Shown here in pieces: positions 42,659 to 53,966 of a stretch of 64,000 bases of DNA. Below the pieces are notes generated by a model. That model saw nothing but the letters and a program-made list of their open reading frames with translations, did no database searches and was not told where the DNA came from. Every line of letters begins with the position of its first letter. Within the stretch, counting starts at the first letter, position 1. Both the position numbers and the translations under genes were made by a program. Origin of the DNA: Psococerastis gibbosa (Eukaryota; Arthropoda; Insecta; Psocodea; Psocidae); contig OZ020487.1 of NCBI GenBank assembly GCA_963971405.1, positions 17,457,344-17,521,343 of the forward strand. Reading direction: 5' to 3'.

Positions 42659-43359
42659 AACTGGAAGTTTTTAAGGGCTGAAGGGAGAAGGCTGGAGGGG
42701 GGGGGGGGCACAGCTGACCAATGACCATCATTGCTGATGGCTCAGCCCCTCACGGCGTCACTGCGTACTGCGTGAGGGGAACTATCACCACGCATCTGGT
42801 CTTGTTTACTCTAACAGCCCTAGATATACGCGTAACAACGCATATGGCTAAAAATGACTCCTACACTTTTTGCAATTTATTCTTAGTCTGCTGATGTATA
42901 CGTTATTCGAAGTATGTCCATGTATAATCATGTGTATCGATTTAATTCCAATTAAATTTATTATTTTTTACATTATACAATAATAATGTAATGTAAAATG
43001 AATAAAAGAAACCATTGCGACGAATTTGAATAATTTTTTAATTGAATAAATATTATTAATTGTATTGCTAGAACATTTTTTTGTTTTAAATTCTGTACAC
43101 CGACATTAGCCTGATTAGTCAATAATGGATAATGGCATACATGCTAAGATTCCTGACACCCATAAGCCGGTACCCCGCACAATGCTGTACTACACTACTA
43201 CTCTTAGCTTCTCAAGAGTATATTACGGCCAGTGGCGTACATACAAATTATTTTTTTTTTTGGGGGGGGGGCAGTTCCAGATTGCCTCTAGCTATCAAGT
43301 TCTTGCCGGTGACAGAGACCCGAGATGACGTTTAATTCTACAAACCGCTTACCGCTCAC
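42659..43359. other. unannotated stretch
   Basis: G-runs at 42,698 and 43,262 (after a T-run), the second beside CCAGTGGCGTACATACAAAT, possibly another MITE end. Small GC palindrome CCCCTCAC/GTGAGGGG near 42,750-42,780. Confidence 0.4.
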
Positions 43360-43524
43360 CAGGCCCGTAGCCAGGATATTATTTAGGGGGGGGGGGGCTT
43401 CGATCCCATACAGCTAGTATGCAGTGAAATATCGCACGTCTGGAAACTTCAATTCTATCGAGTTTAAAGGCAACAAATTTCGGGGGGGGGGGGGCAGCCC
43501 CCGGCCCCCCTGATTACGGGCCTG
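43360..43524. mobile_element. hAT-like MITE (CAGGCCCGTAGCC variant)
   Basis: Ends CAGGCCCGTAGCCAGG and CTGATTACGGGCCTG; flanks CCGCTCAC and TTGTTCAC match 5 of 8, the differences being C/T. G-runs inside both ends. Confidence 0.8.
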
Positions 43525-44399
43525 TTGTTCACTGTTGACCTGAGCATCTATTAGATTTATGGCAAAATATTATGCATTACAACGGTACTCCTTATTTAAA
43601 TTCATCTTATAGAATATATTCCTAATTGGGGGGGGGGGGCCTCTATACGCAACTGATTGCGGCGACTAAGACTAACACTGTCCCTGTCGATTAAATCAAG
43701 ACGTAAGCATTTCTATACCGCAATATCTAACGCTTGATGGGCAAACAAAAATGAAATTCCCTACATAGGTAAACAAAATGATAAGACGGTATAGTTGATG
43801 AAGGCGTATTTAGTCAGAAGCCCAAAATTTAATAAAACAATCCATCTCATTTCGCGCTAATTAATATATTTTCAAGACGCTACCCCCGAGAACTGTGTTA
43901 TTGACAAGCATTCAGCATTATGCCTTGGTAAACTTCAAAACCTAGGCCTTCCGTACTGAATACCTATTGTAGAATACTTTACGGACATTGTTTCAAAGAT
44001 TCACAATCAGCTGGCACCAGCACATCCTGTACCTGCACCTATTCTCTAAAATTCTCCTAAAAATCGTGCCAACCTTTATTTTTTCCTTATAAAATTCATT
44101 AGCGTTACAGGGAGAGAAAGAGAGAACCTTTGGTCAAGCCCAAGCAAAGCATAGCTCATCAACCCGTATAAAGCACGACAGCTTCTGCACGAAAATCGCA
44201 AACTGCTTAATACTCTTCGCTGGATCAGCAACTTGTGCTTGTTGCGCTAAGATGACCGTCATATGCGTATGTTATGGGCACAAGACAGGTCATCTACCGA
44301 TACGCCACCTGTGGTTTTCTGATATCTTCCAAATTCTCCTTTCGTCTCTCATTTTCCCCCTCAACGCCCCTCCAATCCCCTCCTGAGCCTACTCCAGCA
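43525..44399. other. unannotated stretch
   Basis: G-run at 43,628. No gene recognised. Confidence 0.4.
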
Positions 44400-45440
44400 C
44401 AGCGGTCAGCATTGACCACTTGACCGTAGTGGGCGGAGCCAGGGAGTACCAGTGTCCAACGTGCAGCCGGAAAACTCACGGAAAAACTGGCTTCCGTGTG
44501 AAGAGAGAGAGATGTTTGGTGGACGGTGGCCAGTCTGGACCAACTCGACTGTCCGATCCACAATCAATATTTAGCTTTTCAATCAAACAAAAAAAAATAA
44601 GAACACCTTATTTTGAACGATCGTTTATGTTTAGACTACGGACAAGGCCGAAAGGAAAGACGAAGCAAAACGCGAGCGTTGAAATTACGGCAGCTCCTGG
44701 TAGATGGGCGGGGGATTGCCCATGATTAGCTTATGGGAAGGGGGGTCGTTCCGTGGTCAATTGATAAGAGCGGCTATGCTGCGACTACGGGGCCATGTGA
44801 GGGTTCGCGGCATGCTTAGCTTGCGAGGTCCGGACATGTGGTCTGTCGCCGGCCAGGACCGAGTACCGCCGACTGGACTGCATCGCTCACAGTCAGCTCT
44901 GGAAGCTGTTGGAGCTGGTGTCCGCTCCCGTGCCGGATGCTGTGATCCACATGTCTCGAGACTAATAGTGTGTGACATCGAAGTGTGTGCATGGTGGATT
45001 GATACTCATGTGTGTCCTGTTGTGCCAAAACGAATAAATCACGAGTTTTCGGTCGAGAAGGTGACGATTCTGTCGTCGCCGACAACCCCGGCGAAATGCG
45101 GATAAAAATGCCTGCTGTTCGGATAGCTCAAGGTAATGTTGGAGAAAAAAAGAGGAGACGTGAATTAACATCTTTTTTTAATTTATCTTAGTTCCTCAGG
45201 CTTGCGCATTTTTAAAATTACCGGAAAAGTGTCTTACCCCGGGAAAACGGTAGTACTTGATGCCGGGTGCACAGGAAAAGTTGTCATTTTTACGGGTATC
45301 GAAGAATAAAAATGCGGAAGCCGGGTTTTGCAAAACTGGGGAGGTGGAAAGTGCGTGAAATTGTGAGGGCGAGTCGCGGCGAGGGATGATCGCCCTGCCC
45401 GTGGAATCCGCTAGCCATCCCCCGCACTCACCCCGTATAC
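44400..45440. other. GC-rich island of unknown nature
   Basis: Clearly GC-richer than its surroundings (44,400-45,120 and 45,310-45,440) and open in several frames on both strands. On the plus strand one frame from 44,420 has YQCPTCSRKTHGKTGF with a later Cys. AATAAATC at about 45,032 could be a polyadenylation signal, and GGTGAGTG on the minus strand near 45,433 a splice donor. It might be a solo LTR, a retroelement scrap or a host first exon; none is established. Confidence 0.3.
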
Positions 45441-46707
45441 GCTAGGTAACGCCATGTAAGGCATAGCCTACATTGTTTGGAGATATCTACGGCCTCAAGT
45501 TCTTAAAGCTGTATAGGCCTATCTTACTAATTTTTAATTTCATTCAATCATACTGTGAGGATTGTTGGAGCTTAGGCAATCTTGAAGAGTTTAATTTTTT
45601 TTTAGATTAACATTAAAAAGGTACTCGCTATTCCTCTTCGGTGCAGCTCCCAGCAGACATAGTCTGGGAAAATTATTAGGTAGGCAAAGCTAGGTTCCGA
45701 GCAATTGGAGTGAAAAAAATAGTAGGCTAACCGTACCTTAAAAAAGGGGTCTTTCTCAAAAGTCGATTTCTGGTAGATCAAATTTCGGACGTGCTGTGAT
45801 CTCGCCCATTTTTTTTTTTTTTTTTTTTTACTTGTTTCAGTTTTGTTGTTAGGGCTGATATAGTAAGAACTACCCCGTAGCATATAAATACCTATGTTAA
45901 CTTAGACTACTACCTATTTAGGCTGCCTGTAATTTCACCGATGGATCTTAAATAATATCTCAATTTTCTTTTGCTTAAAGCCATGGCTATTGTCGACTGA
46001 AGAGTTGTAGAAGCTTAATTTAATGACTTTAAGGTGACGATTAGGCTACGATAGTATTGTAAATTCTGGGTTTGCTGTTTCTGATTTCAATTATTGCCTT
46101 GGACAATAGAACTAAAAAAATCGCGTTTGAAGCACTAAGGTCCAGGAACCAGGTACCTATTGTACAGCTTTGTAAACATCGTGTTTTTCGTGTGTTTTAT
46201 CATACATAATTATATTTTGTAAGGTTAATCGGATGCAAACAATTTAATGAATGTTTCCAATTAACGTCTTCAGTCGCTTCTGTAGGTTAGTACCGTGTTG
46301 AGTTACGACAAGTCTGTACAGACTCGCACAAATATAAGCAAACTATCACCTTGCCATCGAAACCGATACATAGGTTGCAATGTGTCTAAAAGCGGCTGAA
46401 CTGAAATTGTGAAAGCGTTAAACAATAGTTCTTCATAAAAATAAGACTATTTTGAAACACTTATCGTTAACAAACCATAAAGGAATTGTGCGTACAGGGT
46501 TTTAACATGTATGCAAGGGCAATATTTTAAGAATCATTTTTTTGTTCTACAATGTTCAGACACCCTCAGGGAGGATAAACAAATTAATAAATTAAAGTTA
46601 AGTAGGTTAAGTTAAAGGTAAGTAAGGTTAAGTAAACCGCTTTTAAATAGGTCTTTGCGTCTACAATACAACACAGTATGAACTGAAATTCCCTAGATAC
46701 AGATTTT
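45441..46707. other. unannotated stretch
   Basis: T-run of about 20 bases at 45,810. GATGCAAACAATTTAATGAA near 46,232 recurs at 46,937 and, inverted, near 48,920, so it belongs to the neighbouring foldback family. Confidence 0.45.
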
Positions 46708-47170
46708 CATTAAGGGCAAACCGGAGTCGCCGATATTCCATGTTCTGTTCATACTTCAATTTCTCACTAAATATGGAACGCAGAACAATGAAAAAATGCT
46801 GAATGTAAAGAAGAATCTTTTCTTCTAATTTTGATGCAAAGTATGTGGCCTTAACTTACCCCAATTAGCCACAGTTGATGAACTCCTTCAGCTTGAACTC
46901 CTTTTTTTTTTTTAAAAGAAAAAGATTAATCACATACAAACAATTTAATGAATGTATCCGATTGACCAGAGTGACCGTTATTTTTTGCGTATCAAGTTCA
47001 CTAACTATAGCCGATCGGTATTGATGATTGCAACATACTATGTATCAAAATTAGGAGAAAAAATTCTGCTTTCCATTCAGCATTTTTTCATTGTTCTGCG
47101 TTCCATATTTCATGAGAAATTCAAGTTTGCACAGAAATGGAATATTGGCGACTCCGATTTGCCCTTAATG
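46708..47170. repeat. large inverted repeat with ~140-bp arms
   Basis: Arms 46,708-46,848 and 47,030-47,170 pair from CATTAAGGGCAAACCGGAGT / GCCCTTAATG inward through ATATGGAACGCAGAACAATG and CTAATTTTGATGCA. The spacer is about 180 bp. No ORF with recognised product. Confidence 0.88.
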
Positions 47171-47440
47171 TTTACGCTAGTTGCAATAACATCAATAAGT
47201 TCAAAGTTATTAGCCTATTATATATAAAAATTTCCGAAATGATATGCCGTAGTCTGGAAGAGGTACCTGTTGCAACTCCTCAAATAATTAGACTGCAGTA
47301 TATACAATATACAGTATATACTGCATATGGAAACTTTTCTGCTGAAGAGACAACCGTCCAAACTTTTTTTGAACAAACGCCAATTTCAGGGGAAATATTC
47401 ATCGTTGAGCTGTAAGAAATCCCCCATCCCTCAGAAAAAG

Positions 47441-47612
47441 CGTTCCTCTACATTTTGATGCACAGTCAGTCACTAATACCAGTTGAATTTGAATTCCTTC
47501 ATCCTGTCATTCTCAGCAGTGTCCGTTATTTTTTACACATCCAGTTCAATAATTCTGGCAGATTGGTGTTATAGACTGCCACTTAATCCACATCAAAATG
47601 TAGAGGAACATT
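47441..47612. repeat. foldback, CTCCTACATTTTGATG-type ends
   Basis: GTTCCTCTACATTTTGATG (47,442-47,460) and its inverse CATCAAAATGTAGAGGAAC (47,591-47,609). CTCCTCTACATTTTCATACA at 60,069 belongs to the same family. Confidence 0.75.
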
Positions 47613-49178
47613 TCTTCAATGGGATGTAATATTTTTTGTAGCTCTACGAACGATATTTCTTGTGAAATTTGAATTTTTGCACTATTAAGTGTTTTCCCAT
47701 CCGGTTGTCTCCTAATGAATAGTTTATTTTTTCCATCTTTACATAAAAACAACAATAAAAAACAGTTTTGTCCTATGGGCTAGGGCCGTTTTAGGGGGAA
47801 AATTATTAATTTAGACGAGATATATTAATAATGAAGGTGAGTTCGATGAATTAGTAAGTCAGATGCATTCTACATATCTATAATAATTAAAATTAACATC
47901 TTCGCTTTTATCCTCTTAGGCATACTACAAAATATGTACAACAAATTGTATACCATGCTTATATTTCGCATGCCCTAATCATGATGCCTGCTTAACGAAT
48001 ACGTTCACACTCACCCACATACGTATACATACATAAATACATAGAACTGTTGTTGACGGTCCGGTCCCTGGGCAACCTTTTTGTCCAGTCCGCTCCTGAT
48101 TACAGAGCACAATTACACTGTAACGACAATAATAAACTCGGTGGGCGTATAAGTAAGCCCCTAGCTTGCAGTCGCCCTTAAAACAAGTTTTTAAAAAAAC
48201 TGTCACATTGTTGTATTTTACAATTACTTTTTTTATAACGAAAATGAAGCTAAGTTTATTTCTAATAATAAATATAATTCGATGGAATAACTTAGGTCAA
48301 CGTATCCAACTAATTCAAAAGTATTAGAAAACGAATCAACACAGATTCAACACAATCCGCCTAATATTATGGGACACCTATATATAGTATACAATGCATA
48401 AAGGAGGGTATAGTCAACAAATGTGTCTAAGCAAATAAATGTCCACCTAATTGGTGACAGACGCCCGGAAGATGCAACAATCGGCTCTAATGACTCAAAA
48501 CTTTGACAAAAGGCTGAATGGTGTACATTGCCGTATCGGACAATACCTATGGCTATTGCTGCAAGGACTTGTACCCAAACAAAGGTATTGTGTCCCCAGG
48601 TATTCGCCTCTATGACGGATAAAAAGATATCTGTGTGCTCCATCCATCCTACTTGTGTATTACTTAATAATACAGTGCATTTCATAGTGACGTACAGTAG
48701 CTGATTAGCAGTAGCACTTCTTTAAACAGATTTCAGTGGTTTGGCATTCTTATTCCTTAGATGCTCTTGAAATTTTTCGCATAGGATTCTAAGCGACTTC
48801 GGTGGCAAGGTGGTAGCGTGCTTGTGCTTGTGCGAGTATCTACACACCTTGCGGCCGGAGACGTGTTGTAACTCGACCCAAGTACATATTAGGTGACTTA
48901 GTGAGGCGATTGAAGAGGTTAATCGGATACATTCATTAAATTGCTTGTGCGCGATTTAACCTTTTTAAAAAACAAAACAATAAAACAAACAATAGACTGG
49001 GGTCACTGGGCAGCATTTTATTTTACTATTTCTTTTGAAGTATATCAGCTTGTTGCAATAGGCCATTTGGAGTAAATATGGCAAGTATCTATTGGCATAT
49101 TGAAAAGCACAGTATCATATTGTGTACTGTATTAACTACGGTGCATTAAAACTTTGTATTGTATACTATATACAGTAT
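47613..49178. other. unannotated stretch
   Basis: A 112-codon minus frame (48,347-48,685) shows no recognised protein. 48,795-48,890 has a weak tRNA-like word (GGCAAGGTGGTAGCGTG) that could head another SINE. No gene supported. Confidence 0.35.
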
Positions 49179-49425
49179 ATGAGGAGCTTGGTTACAAACG
49201 TGGCCAACTCCATTTTTTCACAAAATGGGGTTTTGATCCGACCTTGCAGAAAATTTTAATGTCCACCTACACGTTGCTAATGTGACAAAAGCAGCCAGAT
49301 TGCGCACAGAAGCGCAGAAAAGTCTAGGCTTAGCTATAAACTTAATGCAATTTTCAACAGAAAATTCGCTCTCCTGAAAAATTCTACAACTTGGAATTGG
49401 CCATGTTTGTAAACAGCCTCCTCTC
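49179..49425. mobile_element. foldback MITE, GAGGAGCTTGG ends
   Basis: Left GAGGAGCTTGGTTACAAACG with TGGCCAACTCCA and right TGGAATTGGCCATGTTTGTA with AACAGCCTCCTC are inverted over about 32 bp. No ORF. Confidence 0.78.
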
Positions 49426-50411
49426 GTATGTAGTTATTCACTTTTGGTCAGACTAGATGCAAATGGCGAAATCTCTTAATATTTATTGTATTAATCAGCC
49501 ACTTTATGACTTATTAAAATAAAGTAAGGGATTAAAAAAAATATTCATAACCTGGTTTATAATATAGTTGCACCTGACGTACGCCAGAAGAAAATTAGCT
49601 TCATCTTTAGATTCAAGTTGAGGGTGGAAGCCAGTTTATTTTAAAGTTATACAATGTTTTGAGTACCTATCTACCGTACAATAAAACAATGCATAACTAA
49701 TACAATATATATTGTATAACTTATGTTAAAGAATCGAACAATTCTTCAATGCCCCCGAAATATGGTTAAATGGTTTCCTGTTGTGATAATGTGAAATTTA
49801 CTGTTTGGAATAGAATTGTTCTCACTTTCTTGTATAGTCATAATGCTGGAACTTAATTAGACTTCAGCCCTATTCTTCTTATTTTCTGACTCATCACATT
49901 ATTATAATGAATGGTAGAACGGAATGTAGTATACTGTGCATCACAAGGTGACGGTGCTACCCATGTAGACTAGTTAACAATTGTATTAATAAGATTTGAC
50001 TGATCTAAGAAATTCCTTAGACTATAGCTTGTAGCTTTTACGAATGTTATTCATTTATGGGGCTAGACCTTTCTTTAATGGACCAAGCTACGGAACCAGC
50101 AGCCCGTAGCTTCTCAAAACCCTCTGCAACTATTAACTGCCCTACGAAATTTTTTGTCGTCTTTGGCGCGAAGTCCCGCTCGACCTTTTCTTTTTGTCGG
50201 CTTGGAAGTTTATGGCTTTATTTATGTCACTGGCAGGTCTTTTTGACCCAACTACTATTGTACAACGGAAGAGCTGTTATTTAGCATTGAAGAGACTTCT
50301 AAAATGTTTGCAATACATTAATTTTGTGGATGAGCCTAACTACACAATACCAAGAGTTTTATAGCGTTTGTTATAATTAAGAAAGCTGCAGATCCGAGCT
50401 GATGAAGATAC
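49426..50411. other. unannotated stretch
   Basis: AT-rich, no recognised feature. Confidence 0.4.
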
Positions 50412-50585
50412 TTAAAAATAGGAATGTAGGAATTTCGTTTACTACTGCTGCAGACATCTTCAGGGTTGACTTTCCAGTCACTGAGGCGACTGCGAATGCA
50501 CTGGGGGTTGACAGTCATGAGTCAACACCGCGACTGAAGATGTCTGCTGCCATTGTAGGCGAAACGTTTGGATATTCTTACGTTC
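50412..50585. repeat. foldback around GCAGACATCTTCAG
   Basis: TTTCGTTTACTACTGCTGCA with GACATCTTCAG (to about 50,463) is inverted at 50,533-50,570 (CTGAAGATGTCTGCTGCC, GGCGAAACG). Shares the word ATCTTCAG near its centre with the foldbacks at 40,857 and 63.4 kb. Confidence 0.6.
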
Positions 50586-50639
50586 CTTTCAACCACAGCT
50601 TATCATGCTGAATCTACGCATTCTACAGTTTTCATGACT

Positions 50640-51030
50640 CTGGCCGTGAAAGGCTCTATGTATGCTTATTATATACATTTATATTATATTTTATTATTTA
50701 CATTATATACATTTTATATTATATACATATATGCTTTATTTTTATGCTTATCATTATCATACAATATATCATTAGTTTAAAAAATAATTTCAAATGTAGA
50801 CCAATCATTATACGTATACTACATAGTTCGCATAATTAATAGAGTTTATATAATATACGGTTTGTGAATCCGGGGCAACCTACAACCGTACAACGTTCGA
50901 ATCCCTAGCAACGCAAAAAAGATAATAATAATTAAAAAAATTATAGTAGATAAAAATATAAATATATGTAATATATGATATATAATATATATAATAAAAT
51001 ATAATAATATAATATAATAATATATGATAA
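50640..51030. repeat. AT-rich low-complexity tract
   Basis: Runs of TATATT, ATAATA and related words (50,665-50,780 and 50,935-51,030), broken by a short segment with a B-box-like CGTTCGAATCCCTA at about 50,893. Confidence 0.85.
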
Positions 51031-51479
51031 ATGATAGATACGGAATGGAACGAAAATTGTAAGTTACTACTGTATGCCAACCAATTTACTATAGTTAAGC
51101 CTCTTTACATTGCGCCTATTCTTTCTCTGCCATATCGGTGCTCTAAGGCTCAGGCTTTAAAATAATATTATGTGTTTATTGGAACACCGTACATAGTTAG
51201 TAGGTAGTAAGTAGTAATTACGTTTCATGTTGTTGAGTCCATTTTTCTTATTTCCTTATCCATAGGTATTTGAAACAACTTAATTCAAAAGAAAAATGGG
51301 TTTAACAGGTTGAAGCAACATACCCCCCCCCCCCATTTGTGTTCTTTTTTATTACTTCTATTTGCAAAAATTAAAAGTTAATCTTTGAATGTTGACTCAT
51401 GCCCGATTTTTAGACCTAGTCTAACCTGGAATTTGTAATCATAATATTTTTTAAACATTATTAGAGGTTATTTTTAAGG
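51031..51479. other. unannotated stretch
   Basis: C-run at 51,324. No gene recognised. Confidence 0.4.
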
Positions 51480-51760
51480 ATAGGTCTCTTGTCAGACAGT
51501 ATTTGTATTGTTTCTGTATGAATTTTTGGCCATTGGCAAACTGGTATACGTTCTCGATGGCAACCTACACCGGCTACAAGCGACAATGGACAAACTGAGA
51601 CAAAGCTTACCATTAAGGTTAGGATGAAAAGAAGACTTTATAGTCTTATTGCTCGCCATTTGTTTTGTTTTTATTCAATAAAGTCGTTTTCAATTCAATT
51701 CAATTCAATTAACTCATGACTTAGCCAAGTACAGAAACGAGTCAAGCCATTGCCTTATAC
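51480..51760 (+). repeat. interspersed family D copy with a nested retroposon
   Basis: Family blocks (TATGAATTTTTGGCCATTGG, GGTATACGTTCTCGATGG, CTACACCGGCTACAAGCG, ACAAAGCTTACCATTAA) are followed by about 90 foreign bases (51,617-51,708) ending in TTCAATAAAGTCG and an ATTCA repeat, then CATGACTTAGCCAAGTACAG resumes. The insert looks like a small retroposon 3' end. Confidence 0.8.
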
Positions 51761-52504
51761 GAGTAGCACATGATGGAGTGAGAATTACCGTATTTAAAGA
51801 GCCCTACATTAGACTTTTCGAATGTACTTCACAATAATTCCTGAATCGAAATTTTTTAAAATCGAACATTTTTTTGTTTTCAAAACATTCGCATGCACAT
51901 ACTTGTTTATGTTTACATTGATATAATTCGAAAGCCATAACAGCAGTACAGCATAAGTGCATCATAAATTTAAGTATTTCTAAGAATACTAAGATACTTA
52001 AATTTCTCTAAGATAACAATATCGGGATTTATCGCGACCGCGTCTTAAGCTTCCCAGAATATGCACCGTGAGGTCCGAGGGGATCGAAAAGAGGGGAGGG
52101 GTAATGAAAGAGGCCATTGTCCAGGTACAACTTAGCACTGTTATTTTTCACTATATAGTGACTCATCGCAGATTGCACATTTAATTGTCCCTTTTTATAG
52201 CTGTTTTTAAACTTCACACTGTGTGAGTGGCGTTTAAGACTTTTATTGATGTGTGACTGGATAATTGGAGGAAGGTGTTGACTGGACAGCACTGGAGCTG
52301 GAGATGGCGTCAAGTGTGTGCAGCATTTCCAGGAGCTCTATGCCTACTTGCATTTCATTTCTTTTGATTTATTTACAGCCAATATGGGTTGTTGATTTTG
52401 TTGCGTTTCTTAGAACAAACGTGAGCCTCCGAGTCTTGGCCATTTTTAATGAACCGCACTTACTGTCGCTCTTCATCATTGTTCTTTACTGCCCATCAAT
52501 TCAA
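51761..52504. other. unannotated stretch
   Basis: A 94-codon minus frame at 52,029-52,313 has no recognised homology. No repeat recognised. Confidence 0.35.
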
Positions 52505-52765
52505 ATTAAGGTATGGGTACGTCATGACTCGTATCTGTACTTGGTTAAGCCAGGCTTTCGCCTGTTTCATTGCTTTAATGGTAAGCTTGTCTCATCTTGT
52601 CCATTATCGCTTGCAGCTGGTGTAGATTGACATCGAGGACATATACCAGTTTGGCAATGGTCGAAAATTCATCCCGAAACAATAAAAGTAGTGCCCGAAA
52701 TCCTTGGGGTCGTTGGCATTGGACCATGGGGTTCATAAAGAGTTCTTTAGGACATTATTAATATT
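52505..52765 (-). repeat. interspersed family D copy, reversed
   Basis: Reverse complement of the family: CTGTACTTGGTTAAGCCAGG, TGGTAAGCTTGTCTC, GCAGCTGGTGTAGATTGACA, CCAGTTTGGCAATGG, ATAAAGAGTTCTTTAGGACA. Confidence 0.78.
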
Positions 52766-53099
52766 ATTATGGGTGCGTCATACATCCCGCAAATTTGTAA
52801 TGTACAATAAAATTACGTCAAAAATGCTGTATCATTGGTTTGTTAATGACTTCCTAATTATTATACAGTTACTCGCAAAACAGGCATGAGTAGAGAAGAA
52901 GACTAAACAATTCTCTGCTAACCAATCAATAGATTGCAACTCAAGAAGAAGACTTTGTGGGGTTTGTTCTAACATGGTATTTTAATGAATCTGTTAAGTA
53001 GGTTTGCAAGCATACCATTTTCCATATGAAAATAGGCTAAATACATATATTACAAGTTATACAAAATTTGACCCAAGCTTAGTTATGTTTATCACACGG
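52766..53099. other. unannotated stretch
   Basis: No recognised feature. Confidence 0.4.
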
Positions 53100-53107
53100 G
53101 ACAAGGC

Positions 53108-53379
53108 CAGGCACGTAGCCAGGGAGGGGGCTTTGGGGGCTGAAGCCCCCTCTGAAATGTGAAAAAAAGAAAAAAATCCTTGCATTGTTCTGCTTGATGT
53201 TTCACCTGTATTTTTTTTTCTCCCTCTAACAACACTAAAACTGTGTGTTTTTGCATGTAAATACTTAAAAATTTCCTGGGGGGGGGGGGCAGACCCACCG
53301 TTTTACTGGGGGCATTCAATGCCCCCTCGACCCCCTGGTCGTTAGCCCCTCCCGAAATAAAATCCTGGCTACGTGCTTG
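53108..53379. mobile_element. hAT-like MITE (CAGGCACGTAGCC), exact 8-bp TSD
   Basis: Ends CAGGCACGTAGCCAGG and CTGGCTACGTGCTTG, flanked by GACAAGGC at 53,100-53,107 and 53,380-53,387. Subterminal GGGGGCTGAAGCCCCC palindrome and G-run. 272 bp, no ORF. Confidence 0.93.
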
Positions 53380-53387
53380 GACAAGGC

Positions 53388-53695
53388 TATAGTTATATTC
53401 GTATAATTGTACCCAAAACGGTGTTTAATCAGGTATTCATAGTATGAATCTATTATAATATGAATCTTTAGGGGGTGCACCGCCAAGACTATGACTCTCT
53501 TAACTGGGTCAAACCTTTTAAGATTCCAGAGGCCTGGCATTGCGACTACGGCAAATTGGGACAGACATGGGTCCCTTCGGTGGCCGGTGAGCCCCACCAA
53601 TAGTAGGACAGTAGGAGTGTAGTATAATATGCCTTACACATTATTGCAGTATTATATGGAGTATAGAACACTGACTTTTTAAATTAACTTTTGGT
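53388..53695. other. unannotated stretch
   Basis: No recognised feature. Confidence 0.4.
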
Positions 53696-53966
53696 TGAAG
53701 AGGCAACCTCCACGTTATAACGGAAATTAGATGATAAATAAAAACTGGACTTGGCGGGATTCGTACCATGATCTACGCCTAACCGAGGCGTCGTCTTAAC
53801 CGCTCGACCGCAAGCCCGCACAAGAAGAGCTAAAGTAGATGATATTCATTAGCTGTTCTTGTGCGGGCTTGTGGTCCAGCGGTTAAGACGACGCCCGGTT
53901 AGGCGTAGATCGTGGGTTCGTATCCCGCCAAGTCCAGTTTTTATTTGTCTTCTAATTTCAGTGATA
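53696..53966. mobile_element. foldback element built on inverted tRNA-like sequences, second copy
   Basis: Two 71-nt tRNA-like units face away from each other: minus at 53,747-53,817 and plus at 53,865-53,935, flanked by inverted AAAACTGGAC and CTAATTTC words. In the plus unit the acceptor GGGCTTG/CAAGTCC pairs fully with one G-T, the T-arm GTGGG/CCCGC closes a TTCGTAT loop, and ACGCC/GGCGT forms the anticodon stem. That loop has six bases on the right and seven (TCGGTTA) on the left. Related fragments: 41,690 and 58,502. Confidence 0.85.

Noticed and set aside
44420..45105. Retroelement gag/zinc-finger gene
   Set aside because: A single CxxC motif and multi-frame openness are not enough; kept only as a GC-rich island.
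48347..48685. 112-codon minus frame as a gene
   Set aside because: Mixed composition without a recognisable domain or splice context; length is within chance for this much DNA.
52029..52630. 94-codon and 121-codon frames
   Set aside because: The plus frame runs into a family D repeat and neither shows a domain.
53865..53935. Functional tRNA gene
   Set aside because: The anticodon loop has only six bases and the unit is one arm of a foldback with decayed relatives, so it is described as tRNA-like.
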